The notes: generated by a model not told the origin, from the letters alone. DNA of 64,000 nt from Geobacter sp. UBA5730 (GCA_002419465.1 DIGE01000016.1:219674-283673), one strand, 5' to 3'. Shown: positions 15,184 to 24,335, numbered from the stretch's first letter. Numbers and translations: made by a program.

Positions 15184-17393
15184 GCCGGCTTACTCCGCAG
15201 AGTTTTCAGTTGTTCAGTTGCTAGAAGCGCCAGTTCATCCGAGCCTTTGGCAAGGTGCTCAAGGAGCGGTACGGAGGTCTGAAGCGGGTAACGTTCCAGA
15301 GAACGGACAATATCCGTCTTGAGGCGATTTAACGCCTTAAATGCCAGCAAACTGCGGGAATTAAGCAGCTTGGCCAGTTCCGGTACGATCTCAGGTTGTC
15401 CTGTCTCCGCTAATGCCTGCACACAGGCTGCTTTCAGTTCATACTCTACCGGAGAGTAGCCGCCGCTGGAGAGCAGTTGCAGCAATTTTTTGGGTATTTC
15501 AGGCATGTGATTGGCTCGATCAACCAGATTCAGTGCCCCAAGCTGGACTTCCCGGTCACTGGAGTCCAGGTCGCGCAACAACTGCCGCTGGGCGATCGGA
15601 TCACCGGCCAGCAACAGTGATTTGAGTACTTCCTGACGTACCTTCTGGTTGGCATGTTTCATCAGTGGACGCAGACGATCAGCCTCCTGACCCGGTGCCA
15701 AGGTACGCAGCATTACAATGATGTTGCGCAGCACATACCAGCGGCTATCGGACAGGTGATCCAGCAGAGCAGGACGGGCCGCCTCACCAAAGGCCAACAC
15801 CCGGTCCATCATGAACCGGCGTAATGACATGGCCTCTTCTTCTGCCAAACGATCCAGCAGCGGATCAATAAAAGGTTTGCCGATGATCTGGATCAACAGT
15901 CCTACCTGATCATATTTGGGTTTGCCCCAGATGGTCAGGCCGGAAAGTATTTCGTCCATAAACTCACGGCGGCTGAAAGCATCACGCAGGGCCAGACGTA
16001 GTGTTGGCGCGACTTCGGGTGCCGCTGCCTGACTGAGTATTTTAAGTACCTGTCCGTAATCACCCATCTCCAGAAAGTAACCGCACATATCTGAAAGGTT
16101 CTTGATCAGTTCCGGAATGTTTTCGCCATCTGGGTCAGTAACTACCAATTGTAGAATGATTTCACTCGCCTTGGTTTCGATAACGGTCGGCTCCAGGGTG
16201 GCCAGTGGTTCTTTCATGAAAGTCAGGTCAACCTGATCTGGCAAATTATTCTCGAGCAGATTTTGCAAGCCTGTAAAATAATCGTCAGGGATGTAGGTTT
16301 CCTGCCGGTGTTCCTGCAAGAGAACACGTACCCTGTCGCGAATCTCTTCGTCCTCGCTGCTGGTTTCATAGGAGTTGGTCATTTGGGGGACCAGTTTACG
16401 CAGAATCCCTTTTAACAATTCAGGTGCGGCGGCATATTGCTCTGCTGTGGCATAGGTTTCCTGGAGCATGGCAGGACCCAGGTGGCGGAAAAAAGCCTCT
16501 CCCATAGCGGAGTTGTTAGCGCCGGTCTCACAGAACCCGTTCAGAATCTGGCGGCGCAGGGTCGGATCGAGGGCGGCGATGAACGTAGCCAAGCCGGCCT
16601 GGTCACCGGTGACGGGATAGTCTGCTGATCCTGGCGCATGCTTGACTGAATTGCTGTCGTTGCTACCGTTGCTACCGTTGTCTGCAATGATGGTCTGCAT
16701 GGCGGTCAATGAGTCACGAATGCTGCTGGAGGAAAGACCACTGCCGCTTCCCAGGCGCTGGGCAAACAGGGCATTCAAGGTAGCGGCCAGCACCTCTGGC
16801 CGGGCGTCACCTGCGTGATCAATGCCACTCAATCCTACCTGGCCCTGCATCAACAGCTGCACAAATCGTTCCCACAGATTACCTTCAGATTCGTCTGCAC
16901 CGTCAAGTAGTGACTCTTCGGTGCCGCTGAAACGATCGTAGCGGATGCCGCGTAGTTCGAGATTGGCACTACCGGTTTGTTGCCAAAGCAGTTCGACACC
17001 CCCGGTCGAGAGGATATCCTCACGTTTCATGCCGAGGAGGCCCAGAAGCTGTGCCAGCTCATCCAGCGATGGCACCTGTCTGATAACCAAGGCGCCGATG
17101 CCCCGTTCAAACAACATGGCAGCGGCCATGCGGCAGCTTTGATTGCCCTTGTCGATATACTCGTCACCTAAAACCAGCCCGTCACGGGTTACGCCGATCG
17201 TCAGGCCGGTTTGAAGTCCGGACAGATTTCGGTAAGCCTGCAGCAGTTTTTGCAATGCATTCAGCACAACAGGATGCCCAGAAGGGTAGGCATTCCAGTG
17301 GCGGCGAGCAATGTGCAACTCAGCGGCCATGGCGCTGATCGCCTTTGACAGGTTGATCTGTGAAGTCAAATCTTTGATAACGGAGTCGAACAC
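15180..17393 (-). CDS. HEAT-repeat protein with sensor-like N-terminal domain
   Basis: A 737-residue soluble protein. The first 150 residues (HPVVLNALQKLLQAY, GVTRDGLVLGDEYID, LFERGIGALVIRQVPSLDEL) form a domain that seems shared with the HD-GYP partner. A low-complexity Asn/Ser stretch (NGSNGSNDSNS, about residues 235-245) links to a long helical region with HEAT-type repeats in the last 250 residues (RWYVLRNIIVMLRTL, KVRQEVLKSLLLAGD, REVQLGALNLVDRA). HEAT solenoids are protein-interaction scaffolds. Co-translation with the HD-GYP protein suggests the two work as a complex, the HEAT protein perhaps presenting or regulating the phosphodiesterase. The precise function is unknown. Confidence 0.78.
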   Translation of the reverse strand: MFDSVIKDLTSQINLSKAISAMAAELHIARRHWNAYPSGHPVVLNALQKLLQAYRNLSGLQTGLTIGVTRDGLVLGDEYIDKGNQSCRMAAAMLFERGIGALVIRQVPSLDELAQLLGLLGMKREDILSTGGVELLWQQTGSANLELRGIRYDRFSGTEESLLDGADESEGNLWERFVQLLMQGQVGLSGIDHAGDARPEVLAATLNALFAQRLGSGSGLSSSSIRDSLTAMQTIIADNGSNGSNDSNSVKHAPGSADYPVTGDQAGLATFIAALDPTLRRQILNGFCETGANNSAMGEAFFRHLGPAMLQETYATAEQYAAAPELLKGILRKLVPQMTNSYETSSEDEEIRDRVRVLLQEHRQETYIPDDYFTGLQNLLENNLPDQVDLTFMKEPLATLEPTVIETKASEIILQLVVTDPDGENIPELIKNLSDMCGYFLEMGDYGQVLKILSQAAAPEVAPTLRLALRDAFSRREFMDEILSGLTIWGKPKYDQVGLLIQIIGKPFIDPLLDRLAEEEAMSLRRFMMDRVLAFGEAARPALLDHLSDSRWYVLRNIIVMLRTLAPGQEADRLRPLMKHANQKVRQEVLKSLLLAGDPIAQRQLLRDLDSSDREVQLGALNLVDRANHMPEIPKKLLQLLSSGGYSPVEYELKAACVQALAETGQPEIVPELAKLLNSRSLLAFKALNRLKTDIVRSLERYPLQTSVPLLEHLAKGSDELALLATEQLKTLRSKPA

Positions 17394-17420
17394 GGCGGTA
17401 TCACCACTCGATGGAATGGT

Positions 17421-17449
17421 TTGACTATAGCGTACAATTCCGCTAATTC
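17421..17449 (+). promoter_or_regulatory. Sigma-70-type promoter of malQ
   Basis: TTGACT (17421-17426) and TAATTC (17444-17449) with a 17-base spacer, about 32 bases before the malQ start at 17481. Confidence 0.55.
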
Positions 17450-17480
17450 AAGCGTTATCAGTCAAGTCAAAGGAGGGATC

Positions 17481-18980
17481 ATGATAGTCAAACGGCGGGC
17501 TGGCGTACTGCTGCATCCGACCTCACTGGCTGGTCCGGGAGGGATTGGTACCCTGGGAACGGAAGCCTACCGTTTTCTTGATTTTCTTGCTCAAGCGGGC
17601 TTTTCTTTGTGGCAGGTACTGCCCTTAACCCCGCCGACAGCCGGTGATTCTCCCTATTCAGCCTACTCTGCCTTTGCCGGCAATCCATTGTTGATCGATC
17701 TGGATGCCTTGGTTCAGGAAGGTGATCTCACTGCTGATGCAATTATGGGTGAATTTAGTGATGATCAGACAGATTTTACAGCCGTTTCGCTTTGGAAAGA
17801 GTTGCTTTTGCGCGATGCGGCGGAGCACTTTTTTGCCAGGGGTCACTTACCGCTCCTGGAAGAGTTCTGGCACTTTTGCGACAGTAATGACTGGCTTCAT
17901 GATTACGCACTGTATCAGGCCCTGAAGCGGAAGTACCGTGGACATTCGTGGACAGCATGGCCTGACGAGATTGCATTGCGTGACCCGGTTGCCTGCAAAC
18001 AGGCTTCTGTTGCGTTGGGCAGTGAGATTGGAGTGCAAAAGTATCAGCAGTGGCAATTCTGGCGACAGTGGCAGAAGCTGCACAACTATGCCGTCAAGCA
18101 CGGTATCGACATCGTCGGCGATTTGCCGATCTTTGTGGCACATGACTCTGCCGATGTCTGGTGTAACCGGCAGCTGTTTTTGCTTGATTCAAACGGTCGT
18201 CCAACGGTGGTGGCCGGTGTGCCTCCCGACTATTTCAGCGCAACCGGTCAACTGTGGGGTAATCCACTCTACAACTGGGGTGCTTTGGCTGAATCAGGGT
18301 ATGCTTGGTGGATCTCCCGGATCAGACATTTGCGGGATCAGTTTGATCTGGTGCGGATTGATCATTTTAGAGGATTTGAAGCCTCATGGCAGGTACCTGC
18401 CACGGAAAAAACAGCTGTCAAGGGAGTCTGGGTTCCGGGACCCGGAGAAGATTTTTTCAGGGCGATGTCTGATGCGATTGGTGAGCTTCCGTTTATTGCT
18501 GAGGATTTGGGGGTAATCACGCCGCAGGTCGAGGCCTTGCGGGATAAATTCGGTCTGCCTGGCATGAAGATTTTACAGTTTGCCTTCGATTCTGATGCGG
18601 CCAACCCCTATTTGCCGCACAACCACATCACTAATTGTGTGGTTTACACCGGTACCCATGATAATGATACCACCCAGGGATGGGCTGAGGCCTTGACCCC
18701 TGCGGTGCGCACCAAGATGGCCACCTATCTGGGTGTCACTGGTAGTGACCCCTTGAAAGATCTGATCCGTACTGCACTCATGTCAGTTGCCGCCACCGCC
18801 ATTCTACCGATGCAAGACATCCTGGGATTATCTTCAGATGCGCGGATGAATCTGCCGGGGACTGCCCATGGAAATTGGAGCTGGCGTATGCAACCCGATC
18901 GGCTGACTACTGATCTGGCTGCCGAATATGGGGCGTTGCTGAGCCGTTACGGACGTCATGGTGGGCAGTCAAAAAGCTGA
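17481..18980 (+). CDS. malQ: 4-alpha-glucanotransferase (amylomaltase)
   Basis: A 499-residue GH77 enzyme that transfers glucan chains between malto-oligosaccharides, acting in glycogen or maltodextrin turnover. It starts RRAGVLLHPTSLAGPGGIGTLG and includes PLTPPTAGDSPYS, the GDLPIFVAHDSADVW segment, the VRIDHFRGFEASW region with the catalytic Asp, AEDLGVITPQVEAL with the catalytic Glu, and YTGTHDNDTTQGW. Length is standard. The ATG at 17481 follows AAAGGAGGG; an upstream in-frame ATG at 17421 lies in the promoter -35 element and is rejected. Confidence 0.95.
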   Translation: MIVKRRAGVLLHPTSLAGPGGIGTLGTEAYRFLDFLAQAGFSLWQVLPLTPPTAGDSPYSAYSAFAGNPLLIDLDALVQEGDLTADAIMGEFSDDQTDFTAVSLWKELLLRDAAEHFFARGHLPLLEEFWHFCDSNDWLHDYALYQALKRKYRGHSWTAWPDEIALRDPVACKQASVALGSEIGVQKYQQWQFWRQWQKLHNYAVKHGIDIVGDLPIFVAHDSADVWCNRQLFLLDSNGRPTVVAGVPPDYFSATGQLWGNPLYNWGALAESGYAWWISRIRHLRDQFDLVRIDHFRGFEASWQVPATEKTAVKGVWVPGPGEDFFRAMSDAIGELPFIAEDLGVITPQVEALRDKFGLPGMKILQFAFDSDAANPYLPHNHITNCVVYTGTHDNDTTQGWAEALTPAVRTKMATYLGVTGSDPLKDLIRTALMSVAATAILPMQDILGLSSDARMNLPGTAHGNWSWRMQPDRLTTDLAAEYGALLSRYGRHGGQSKS

Positions 18981-18986
18981 AACAAC

Positions 18987-19015
18987 TTGCGAAAAACAAA
19001 AAATAGTTATATATA
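18987..19015 (+). promoter_or_regulatory. Sigma-70-type promoter of the small periplasmic protein gene
   Basis: TTGCGA (18987-18992) and TATATA (19010-19015) with a 17-base spacer that is A-rich. It starts six bases after the malQ stop, giving a leader of about 50 bases before the ATG at 19074. Confidence 0.52.
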
Positions 19016-19073
19016 TGCCCCGCAATCAGCCGTTTTTCCCGACCAATTTCATCACCGTAAAGGAGTCTGCATT

Positions 19074-19376
19074 ATGAAAAGAATCGTGTCTGTTTTTATG
19101 ATGGTTGTTATGATCGGCATCTCTTCGTTTGCTTTTGCCGCTGACCAGAAGATTGTGGGCGTGGTCGAGAAGATTCAGATATCCGGCAATGTTGCTACGG
19201 TGACCCTGAAGGACAATAAAACCGGCAATAAGGTGCCAATTCAGGTGATTGACAACTTGACCCTGGACAAGCTAAAGGATAAGCGGATCGTGGTGGGAGA
19301 TGAGATTCGCTGCAAATATAATGATGCTGATGGCAAAAACGTGAGCAAGTTGTTCCGTAAAACGGCCGGCTGCTAG
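19074..19376 (+). CDS. Small secreted protein of unknown function
   Basis: A 100-residue protein with a clear Sec signal peptide (MKRIVSVFMMVV..., cleavage likely after AFA near residue 22). The mature part (QKIVGVVEKIQISGNVATVTLKD...) is a short beta-rich domain that resembles small periplasmic OB-like proteins common in Geobacter. No catalytic motif is seen; two Cys residues occur near the end. AAAGGAG lies upstream of the ATG, and an in-frame ORF start at 18987 overlapping the promoter is not used. It has its own promoter and a strong terminator, so it is a single-gene transcript. Confidence 0.78.
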   Translation: MKRIVSVFMMVVMIGISSFAFAADQKIVGVVEKIQISGNVATVTLKDNKTGNKVPIQVIDNLTLDKLKDKRIVVGDEIRCKYNDADGKNVSKLFRKTAGC

Positions 19377-19400
19377 TTTCACGCATCCTGTAGGTTGTGC

Positions 19401-19433
19401 AAAGAGGGCGCGAAATTATTTCGCGCCCTCTTT
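19401..19433. terminator. Bidirectional terminator between convergent genes
   Basis: A perfect 15-pair stem (19401-19415 with 19419-19433) and a 3-base TTA loop, with A-run and T-run at its ends, so it can terminate transcription from both the small secreted protein gene (plus) and the aldolase gene (minus). Confidence 0.92.
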
Positions 19434-19438
19434 GTTTG

Positions 19439-20602
19439 TCATGGTTGCCTCTGTGCCGAGAGACTTAGTTTGTCCACAAGGCGTCGGCAGTATTCCTCCC
19501 GTGAACGTTGTTCCACCTCCACCAACGCAGCAAAAGGATCGATGAAGTCATCATGGCCAATGCTGAATACGCCATGACCGCGAACGATTACTGCCCTGGC
19601 TTTGGTCAGGGTAAATGCACGCGGCACTGTCTGGGCCATTCCTCCCTGACCGCCTTCACCACCCACAACGGGGAATTCGCAAACTTGATCAATCCCTTCA
19701 TGTTCTGTAGGACTGCTGAAAAAGCTCATCACAACCGGAAAACGTGGGTGGCCGTGCAGTACAGCCCGGCAACCTGTTTCCGTAATGATGGCACGGTGTG
19801 TCGGCAGCTCGCTTGAGGCAGTAATGCCGAGGGTGGAGCCGTTGTCAAACGGGACAGGGACTATCTGCTGCTCCAGTTCGTCCAGTCGGGCCGAGGTCTG
19901 GGAGATGTACAGAGCGTTGTTGCCAGCATAGGAGATGTTGCCAAAGAATGAATCCACCAATCCCCTTTTTACGGTTGCCCGGCCAACAGCCGCAAGTTCG
20001 GCTATGATCTCAGGTGCGGTCTCCAGAGGGCCTGTGCAAAAGTGGCTGGCTACAGGGGGGCCCGCGTGAGTGTTCTCCTGCAGAATATGAGCAAGTGCCG
20101 TTGACTCTTCCGGTAACAGCATGCCGTAGCTGAGCAAATCTTCATGATATTTTATGAAGCTGGCATGATAGAGCGATGACCAGGCGATGTAGGCTTGCTC
20201 GAGGGTCAGTGAACCTTGTGAGGCCATGCCGATACCGTCGATGATACAACCTTTGCGACGGGTGAGCGCAGCACTGATTGCAGCGGGCAACGATGCCTTG
20301 TCCGACAGTGCCACCAGCGGGATGTCATGCAGCGAAGCGAGTGATTCTGAATCGTTGGGCACCAGGGCAGCCAAGCCGGGCAAGGCACGGCGCAGGAGCA
20401 GAGCAGGGAAGGGGAATAGCGGTTCGGCCAGTATCACCGCCGTAACCGGGAGACGATTGATCAGCTCGGTAGCTAGTTGAACAAGGTCATCAGGCCCCAC
20501 CGTGCCAACACATTCATTCCGGCAGGCCAGAGCAACTCTGCCGGGTTGCACACAGCCCTCGGCCTCAAGCCGCCGTGCGTATCTGGTCAACAATTGTTCC
20601 AC
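19439..20602 (-). CDS. Class II aldolase/adducin family protein with degenerate N-terminal duplicate
   Basis: A 387-residue protein. The C-terminal half (about 205-387) is a complete class II aldolase domain: GNISYAGNN, SSELPTHRAII, zinc-ligand pair in LHGHPRF, and the third His in VRGHGVFSIG. Known family members cleave or epimerise sugar phosphates (fuculose-, rhamnulose-, ribulose-phosphate). The N-terminal half (about 1-170) seems to follow the same fold order but lacks the zinc His residues; the position of the late His-Gly reads DGIGMASQG, so it looks like a dead duplicate. GTG start, overlapping the peptidase stop by one base (TAGTG). The substrate is unknown. Confidence 0.82.
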   Translation of the reverse strand: MEQLLTRYARRLEAEGCVQPGRVALACRNECVGTVGPDDLVQLATELINRLPVTAVILAEPLFPFPALLLRRALPGLAALVPNDSESLASLHDIPLVALSDKASLPAAISAALTRRKGCIIDGIGMASQGSLTLEQAYIAWSSLYHASFIKYHEDLLSYGMLLPEESTALAHILQENTHAGPPVASHFCTGPLETAPEIIAELAAVGRATVKRGLVDSFFGNISYAGNNALYISQTSARLDELEQQIVPVPFDNGSTLGITASSELPTHRAIITETGCRAVLHGHPRFPVVMSFFSSPTEHEGIDQVCEFPVVGGEGGQGGMAQTVPRAFTLTKARAVIVRGHGVFSIGHDDFIDPFAALVEVEQRSREEYCRRLVDKLSLSAQRQP

Positions 20603-21453
20603 TAGGGGATGGCGTTGGGAAGGTTGGTGATTAAGAGTGAGCCGTCTGCCAGCACCACTTTGTGAAAACTTGCCCTGGTGCGGTGATAACCGGGAAGAGC
20701 GGCCAGCTTGACATCACTGTTCGGCATAAAGGCCGGAGTAACGTTGGTGCCGGCCTGCCATGCTTCAAAATGAACATGGGGGCCGGTTGATCGTCCGGTA
20801 TTGCCTGCCAGCGAGATGGTATCATTTTTTTTGATTGACTGCCCAACCGCTACGTTAATTCTGCTATTATGCGCATACAGGGTAATCATGCCGGAGTCGT
20901 GTTCCAACAGAACCGTCCAGCCATAGCCTGAACGCAGGTCAGCGTACAGTACCGTGCCGTCTGAAACGGCTTTAACCGGCGTACCCTCAGGCACAGCGAT
21001 GTCAATGCCGTTGTGCTGGCGCCAAGAGCCATCAAGCGGATCAATGCGCATGCCAACTCCTGAGGTGATCCGGCCATCTACCGGCAGAATTGTCTCGGGA
21101 GAGCTCTGTCTTGATGTTTGGCGGGGAAGCTGTGCCTGTACCGTTTTTTCGATAATTTCCTGCAAAGAAGGCGCTGATTTACGGATGGACTCCTTTGACA
21201 GCGCCTTTGCGGAACCTTTGCGGGAGGACTTGGCGGTGTCCTTGATCAGAACCTTTGCCTCTTTTAAAAGCGGTGCATCGGTGAAACTCTCGATCCCGTC
21301 TATGGTAACAAAGCGATAAATATCAGCTTGGCCGGTAGAGGGGATGCCGAGTAGGGATACCAAACAGAACCAAAGGGTTATCTGTTTTTGTGTAAAACTG
21401 CTGGCGTAGGCTGGAATTATTTTTTGCATAGCGGGCTTGTGATAGGCTCTCAT
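20602..21453 (-). CDS. M23 family metallopeptidase (LytM-like)
   Basis: A 283-residue exported protein with an N-terminal hydrophobic segment (about residues 26-42, ending GQADIYRF). A short domain with the YRFVTIDGIESFTDAP pattern (similar to DUF4124-like modules) follows, then a basic linker, and a LytM/M23 endopeptidase domain at about 125-245 with HNGIDIAVPEGTPV, LYAHNSRI and GPHVHFE, giving the usual zinc His and Asp ligands. It probably cleaves peptidoglycan crosslinks in the periplasm. The ATG at 21453 lacks a clear ribosome-binding site; 21429 is an alternative. It is translationally coupled to the aldolase gene downstream. Confidence 0.87.
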   Translation of the reverse strand: MRAYHKPAMQKIIPAYASSFTQKQITLWFCLVSLLGIPSTGQADIYRFVTIDGIESFTDAPLLKEAKVLIKDTAKSSRKGSAKALSKESIRKSAPSLQEIIEKTVQAQLPRQTSRQSSPETILPVDGRITSGVGMRIDPLDGSWRQHNGIDIAVPEGTPVKAVSDGTVLYADLRSGYGWTVLLEHDSGMITLYAHNSRINVAVGQSIKKNDTISLAGNTGRSTGPHVHFEAWQAGTNVTPAFMPNSDVKLAALPGYHRTRASFHKVVLADGSLLITNLPNAIP

Positions 21454-21546
21454 TTTTGGTAGAAATTATTAATTTAGTATAGAGGTTTACCAATCGTAAT
21501 GCAATCGCTTCATCTCTGCCGCCAGTAACCAGCCCAAGGATTTTAC

Positions 21547-22269
21547 GTGAAATTTTCCTATTATGATGATGTGGTACGTGGCTCCGAGCGGGAGGATGGG
21601 CTTCTCATTGTGCAATTTCTGAAAGGGATGGTGGGACAGACCTTTTCTTTTTTAAACTACTACAAGGAAATCCCGGTTTCTTTTGATGCCCGGCTGGTGT
21701 CGGTAGAAAACGAGATGGCTGAGTTCGAAGTGCATGAGTATCAGGCCAAAGTGATCAGTTTTGAAAAAAAGGTTTTGATCCGTGCCCACGAAAAAAGTCC
21801 GGTGCCTGAAGACCTTGTGGGAGAGGTTTTCTACGTCAATACTACTCGCAAGAAGGTGATACTCAGTCGTTTTCACTACGCCAAAATCCGTTCTGACCTG
21901 CGTCGTTTTGTGCGCGTGCTTCTGGATGGGCGTCGTTCTGATGTCGATATTTATTGCGACAGCGACATTATTCCGGCCTCAATCAAGGATATCTCGCTGG
22001 GAGGGGTAGCCCTGCAGATAAATGGTGAGATCAGCGGGTTCGATGTTGGAAAAGAACTCAATTTGGTTCTCAAGCTCAAAGCACCTGACGATCTTTCTCT
22101 GAGTGAAATTGGTGCAACGGCAACAATTGTTAAGATGGTTGGTGATTCTCCACCGTATACCTGTATTCTTGAATTTCATTCCGAGCGGCACTCCCAGCAA
22201 TCCCTTGCCTACTATATCAATCAGCGTCAAGTGGAGATCATTAGAGAGTTAAAAGAGCTGTCTGTCTGA
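21547..22269 (+). CDS. PilZ domain protein (YcgR-like)
   Basis: A 240-residue protein with an N-terminal YcgR-type beta domain (about 10-105) and a C-terminal PilZ domain (about 113-235). The cyclic di-GMP-binding residues are present: R115 and R119 of the RxxxR motif (RSDLRRFVRV) and D148-x-S-x-x-G (DISLGGVAL). It should bind cyclic di-GMP and act on a partner such as the flagellar motor or exopolysaccharide machinery. It stands alone, divergent from the M23 peptidase gene across 93 bases. It is the one clear cyclic di-GMP receptor in the window. Confidence 0.85.
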   Translation: MKFSYYDDVVRGSEREDGLLIVQFLKGMVGQTFSFLNYYKEIPVSFDARLVSVENEMAEFEVHEYQAKVISFEKKVLIRAHEKSPVPEDLVGEVFYVNTTRKKVILSRFHYAKIRSDLRRFVRVLLDGRRSDVDIYCDSDIIPASIKDISLGGVALQINGEISGFDVGKELNLVLKLKAPDDLSLSEIGATATIVKMVGDSPPYTCILEFHSERHSQQSLAYYINQRQVEIIRELKELSV

Positions 22270-22403
22270 GCCGCTTGCTTGTTGCATAATTACTGTGCAA
22301 TACCAGACCGGGCTGCCTCCATATTGGGCAGTATATGTGTTTAATTTCCGTCAAGATAGAGATGTTTGCTAATAAAATCAGCTAGTTGATTCGCGTTATG
22401 AAG

Positions 22404-22420
22404 TTGGCAAACTGCTTGCA
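22404..22420 (+). promoter_or_regulatory. Sigma-54 promoter of glnB-glnA
   Basis: TTGGCA and TTGCA place the invariant GG at 22406-22407 and GC at 22418-22419 with exactly ten bases between them, as required for RpoN. Transcription would begin near 22431, about 83 bases before glnB. This fits nitrogen-controlled expression of PII and glutamine synthetase; the activator site was not identified. Confidence 0.8.
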
Positions 22421-22513
22421 TTTAGCAATATACCTGCATTGTTGTACAGGACAGATACCCGTATAAAAAATCACATTTTTTGCCTTAGCCGACTGAGAAG
22501 GGAGGAATACCGA

Positions 22514-22852
22514 GTGAAAAAGGTAGAAGCGATTATCAAGCCGTTCAAGTTGGACGAAGTTAAAGAAGCCCTGAACGAGATTGGTATCCAGGGGATTACC
22601 ATTAGCGAGGTGAAAGGGTTTGGTCGTCAGAAAGGCCACACCGAATTGTACCGTGGTGCTGAGTATGTTGTTGATTTTATTCCAAAAATAAAGCTCGAAA
22701 TCATTGTTGCCGATGGTATCCTGTCAAAAGTTGTGGAGTCGATTGAAAAGGCTGCCAAAACTGGTCGAATTGGGGATGGCAAGATTTTCGTAACCCCAGT
22801 GGAAGCCGTAGTCCGTATCAGGACTGGCGAAACTGGTGAAGACGCCCTCTAG
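22514..22852 (+). CDS. glnB: Nitrogen regulatory protein PII
   Basis: A 112-residue trimeric signal protein that senses 2-oxoglutarate, ATP/ADP and glutamine (through uridylylation) and controls nitrogen assimilation. It starts MKKVEAIIKPFKLDEVKEAL and contains the T-loop GRQKGHTELYRGAEY with the modifiable Tyr at position 51, and the PII signature region TGRIGDGKIFV. Exact family length. The start is GTG at 22514 with GGAGG upstream. It is transcribed from a sigma-54 promoter with glnA 48 bases downstream, the classical arrangement. Confidence 0.97.
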   Translation: MKKVEAIIKPFKLDEVKEALNEIGIQGITISEVKGFGRQKGHTELYRGAEYVVDFIPKIKLEIIVADGILSKVVESIEKAAKTGRIGDGKIFVTPVEAVVRIRTGETGEDAL

Positions 22853-22900
22853 AATATCCGTTGCTGTTGCGATACCCCATATCCTGAAAGGAGACGTTAG

Positions 22901-24313
22901 ATGACCCCGAAACAGGTAGTTGAGTTTGCTAAAGAGAATGGCGTCCTGATGGTTGATTACAAGTTCATGGACTTTATTGGTACCTGGCAGCATGTATCTG
23001 TGCCGATCACCGAGTTTGATGAGGATACCTTTGAAGAGGGCCAGGGCTTTGATGGCTCTTCCATCCGCGGCTGGCAGCCGATCCATGCTTCCGACATGAT
23101 CCTGTTGCCGGATCCGAGCTCGGCCAAGATCGATCCGTTTATTGCCGTGCCGACCATGTCGCTGATCTGTAACATCTTTGATCCGATCACCAAGGAAGAC
23201 TACACCCGCGACCCGCGTAATATCGCCCGTAAGGCTGAGGCTTACCTCAAGTCCACTGGTCTTGGCGACACCGCTTTCTTCGGTCCTGAGGCCGAGTTCT
23301 TCATCTTTGATGAGGTCCGTTACGACTCGTCCTCCAACCAGGCCTTCTATATGGTTGATTCGGTTGAAGGCGCCTGGAATACCGGTCGTGAAGAGTTCCC
23401 CAACCTCGGTTACAAGCCGCGCCACAAAGAAGGCTACTTTCCTTGCTCACCGGTGGACTCCCAGAACGATCTGCGTAACGAAATGGTTCAGGAGCTGCAG
23501 AAGGTTGGTATCCGTGTTGAGTGCCAGCACCACGAGGTTGCCACCGGTGGCCAGGCAGAGATCGACATGCGTTTCTCCTCACTGGTCGATATGGCGGACC
23601 AGCTGCAGTGGTTCAAGTATGTTATAAAGAATGTTGCCTACCGTAACGGCAAGACCGTTACCTTCATGCCCAAGCCGCTGTATGGCGATAACGGTTCCGG
23701 TATGCACTGCCACCAATCCATCTGGAAAGATGGCCAGAACCTGTTTGCCGGCGACAAATACGGCGGGTTGTCACAGATGGCTCTCTGGTACATCGGCGGT
23801 ATCATCAAACACGCCAAGGCACTCTGCGCCATCACCAACCCGACCACCAACTCATACAAGCGACTGGTGCCGGGCTTCGAGGCTCCGGTCAACATGGCTT
23901 ACTCCAGCCGGAACCGTTCAGCTTCACTGCGTATCCCAATGATGTCCACCAACCCCAAGGCAAAGCGGATTGAGTACCGTACTCCCGATCCCTCCTGCAA
24001 CGGTTACCTGGCCTTTGCTGCCATGTTGATGGCCGGTCTGGACGGTATCGAGAACAAAATTGATCCGGGGCAGCCGCTGGACAAGGATATCTACGGTTTG
24101 TCACCTGAAGAATTGAAGGATATCCCGTCCGCTCCAGGCAGTCTGGAAGAGGCACTTAAATGCCTTGAGGCTGACCACGACTTCCTGTTGAAGGGTGATG
24201 TTTTCACCCCCGACGTTATCGAAAAATGGATCGAGTACAAGATAGAGGCAGAAGTGAACCCTGTCCGGATGCGTCCGGTGCCGTTGGAGTTCAATCTGTA
24301 CTATGACATTTAG
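22901..24313 (+). CDS. glnA: Glutamine synthetase type I
   Basis: A 470-residue enzyme making glutamine from glutamate, ammonia and ATP. Seen are FDGSSIRGWQ, the metal-binding GPEAEFFIFDEV, the NGSGMHCHQSIWKDG segment, the ATP-binding KRLVPGFEAPVN, and the Glu-flap region. A Tyr in LDKDIYGL near residue 397 is placed as in enzymes inactivated by adenylylation, so this is a GSI-beta form. It has AAAGGAG upstream, is co-transcribed with glnB, and ends at a strong terminator. Confidence 0.97.
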   Translation: MTPKQVVEFAKENGVLMVDYKFMDFIGTWQHVSVPITEFDEDTFEEGQGFDGSSIRGWQPIHASDMILLPDPSSAKIDPFIAVPTMSLICNIFDPITKEDYTRDPRNIARKAEAYLKSTGLGDTAFFGPEAEFFIFDEVRYDSSSNQAFYMVDSVEGAWNTGREEFPNLGYKPRHKEGYFPCSPVDSQNDLRNEMVQELQKVGIRVECQHHEVATGGQAEIDMRFSSLVDMADQLQWFKYVIKNVAYRNGKTVTFMPKPLYGDNGSGMHCHQSIWKDGQNLFAGDKYGGLSQMALWYIGGIIKHAKALCAITNPTTNSYKRLVPGFEAPVNMAYSSRNRSASLRIPMMSTNPKAKRIEYRTPDPSCNGYLAFAAMLMAGLDGIENKIDPGQPLDKDIYGLSPEELKDIPSAPGSLEEALKCLEADHDFLLKGDVFTPDVIEKWIEYKIEAEVNPVRMRPVPLEFNLYYDI

Positions 24314-24335
24314 TTGATTTTGTGCAAAAATGTAG

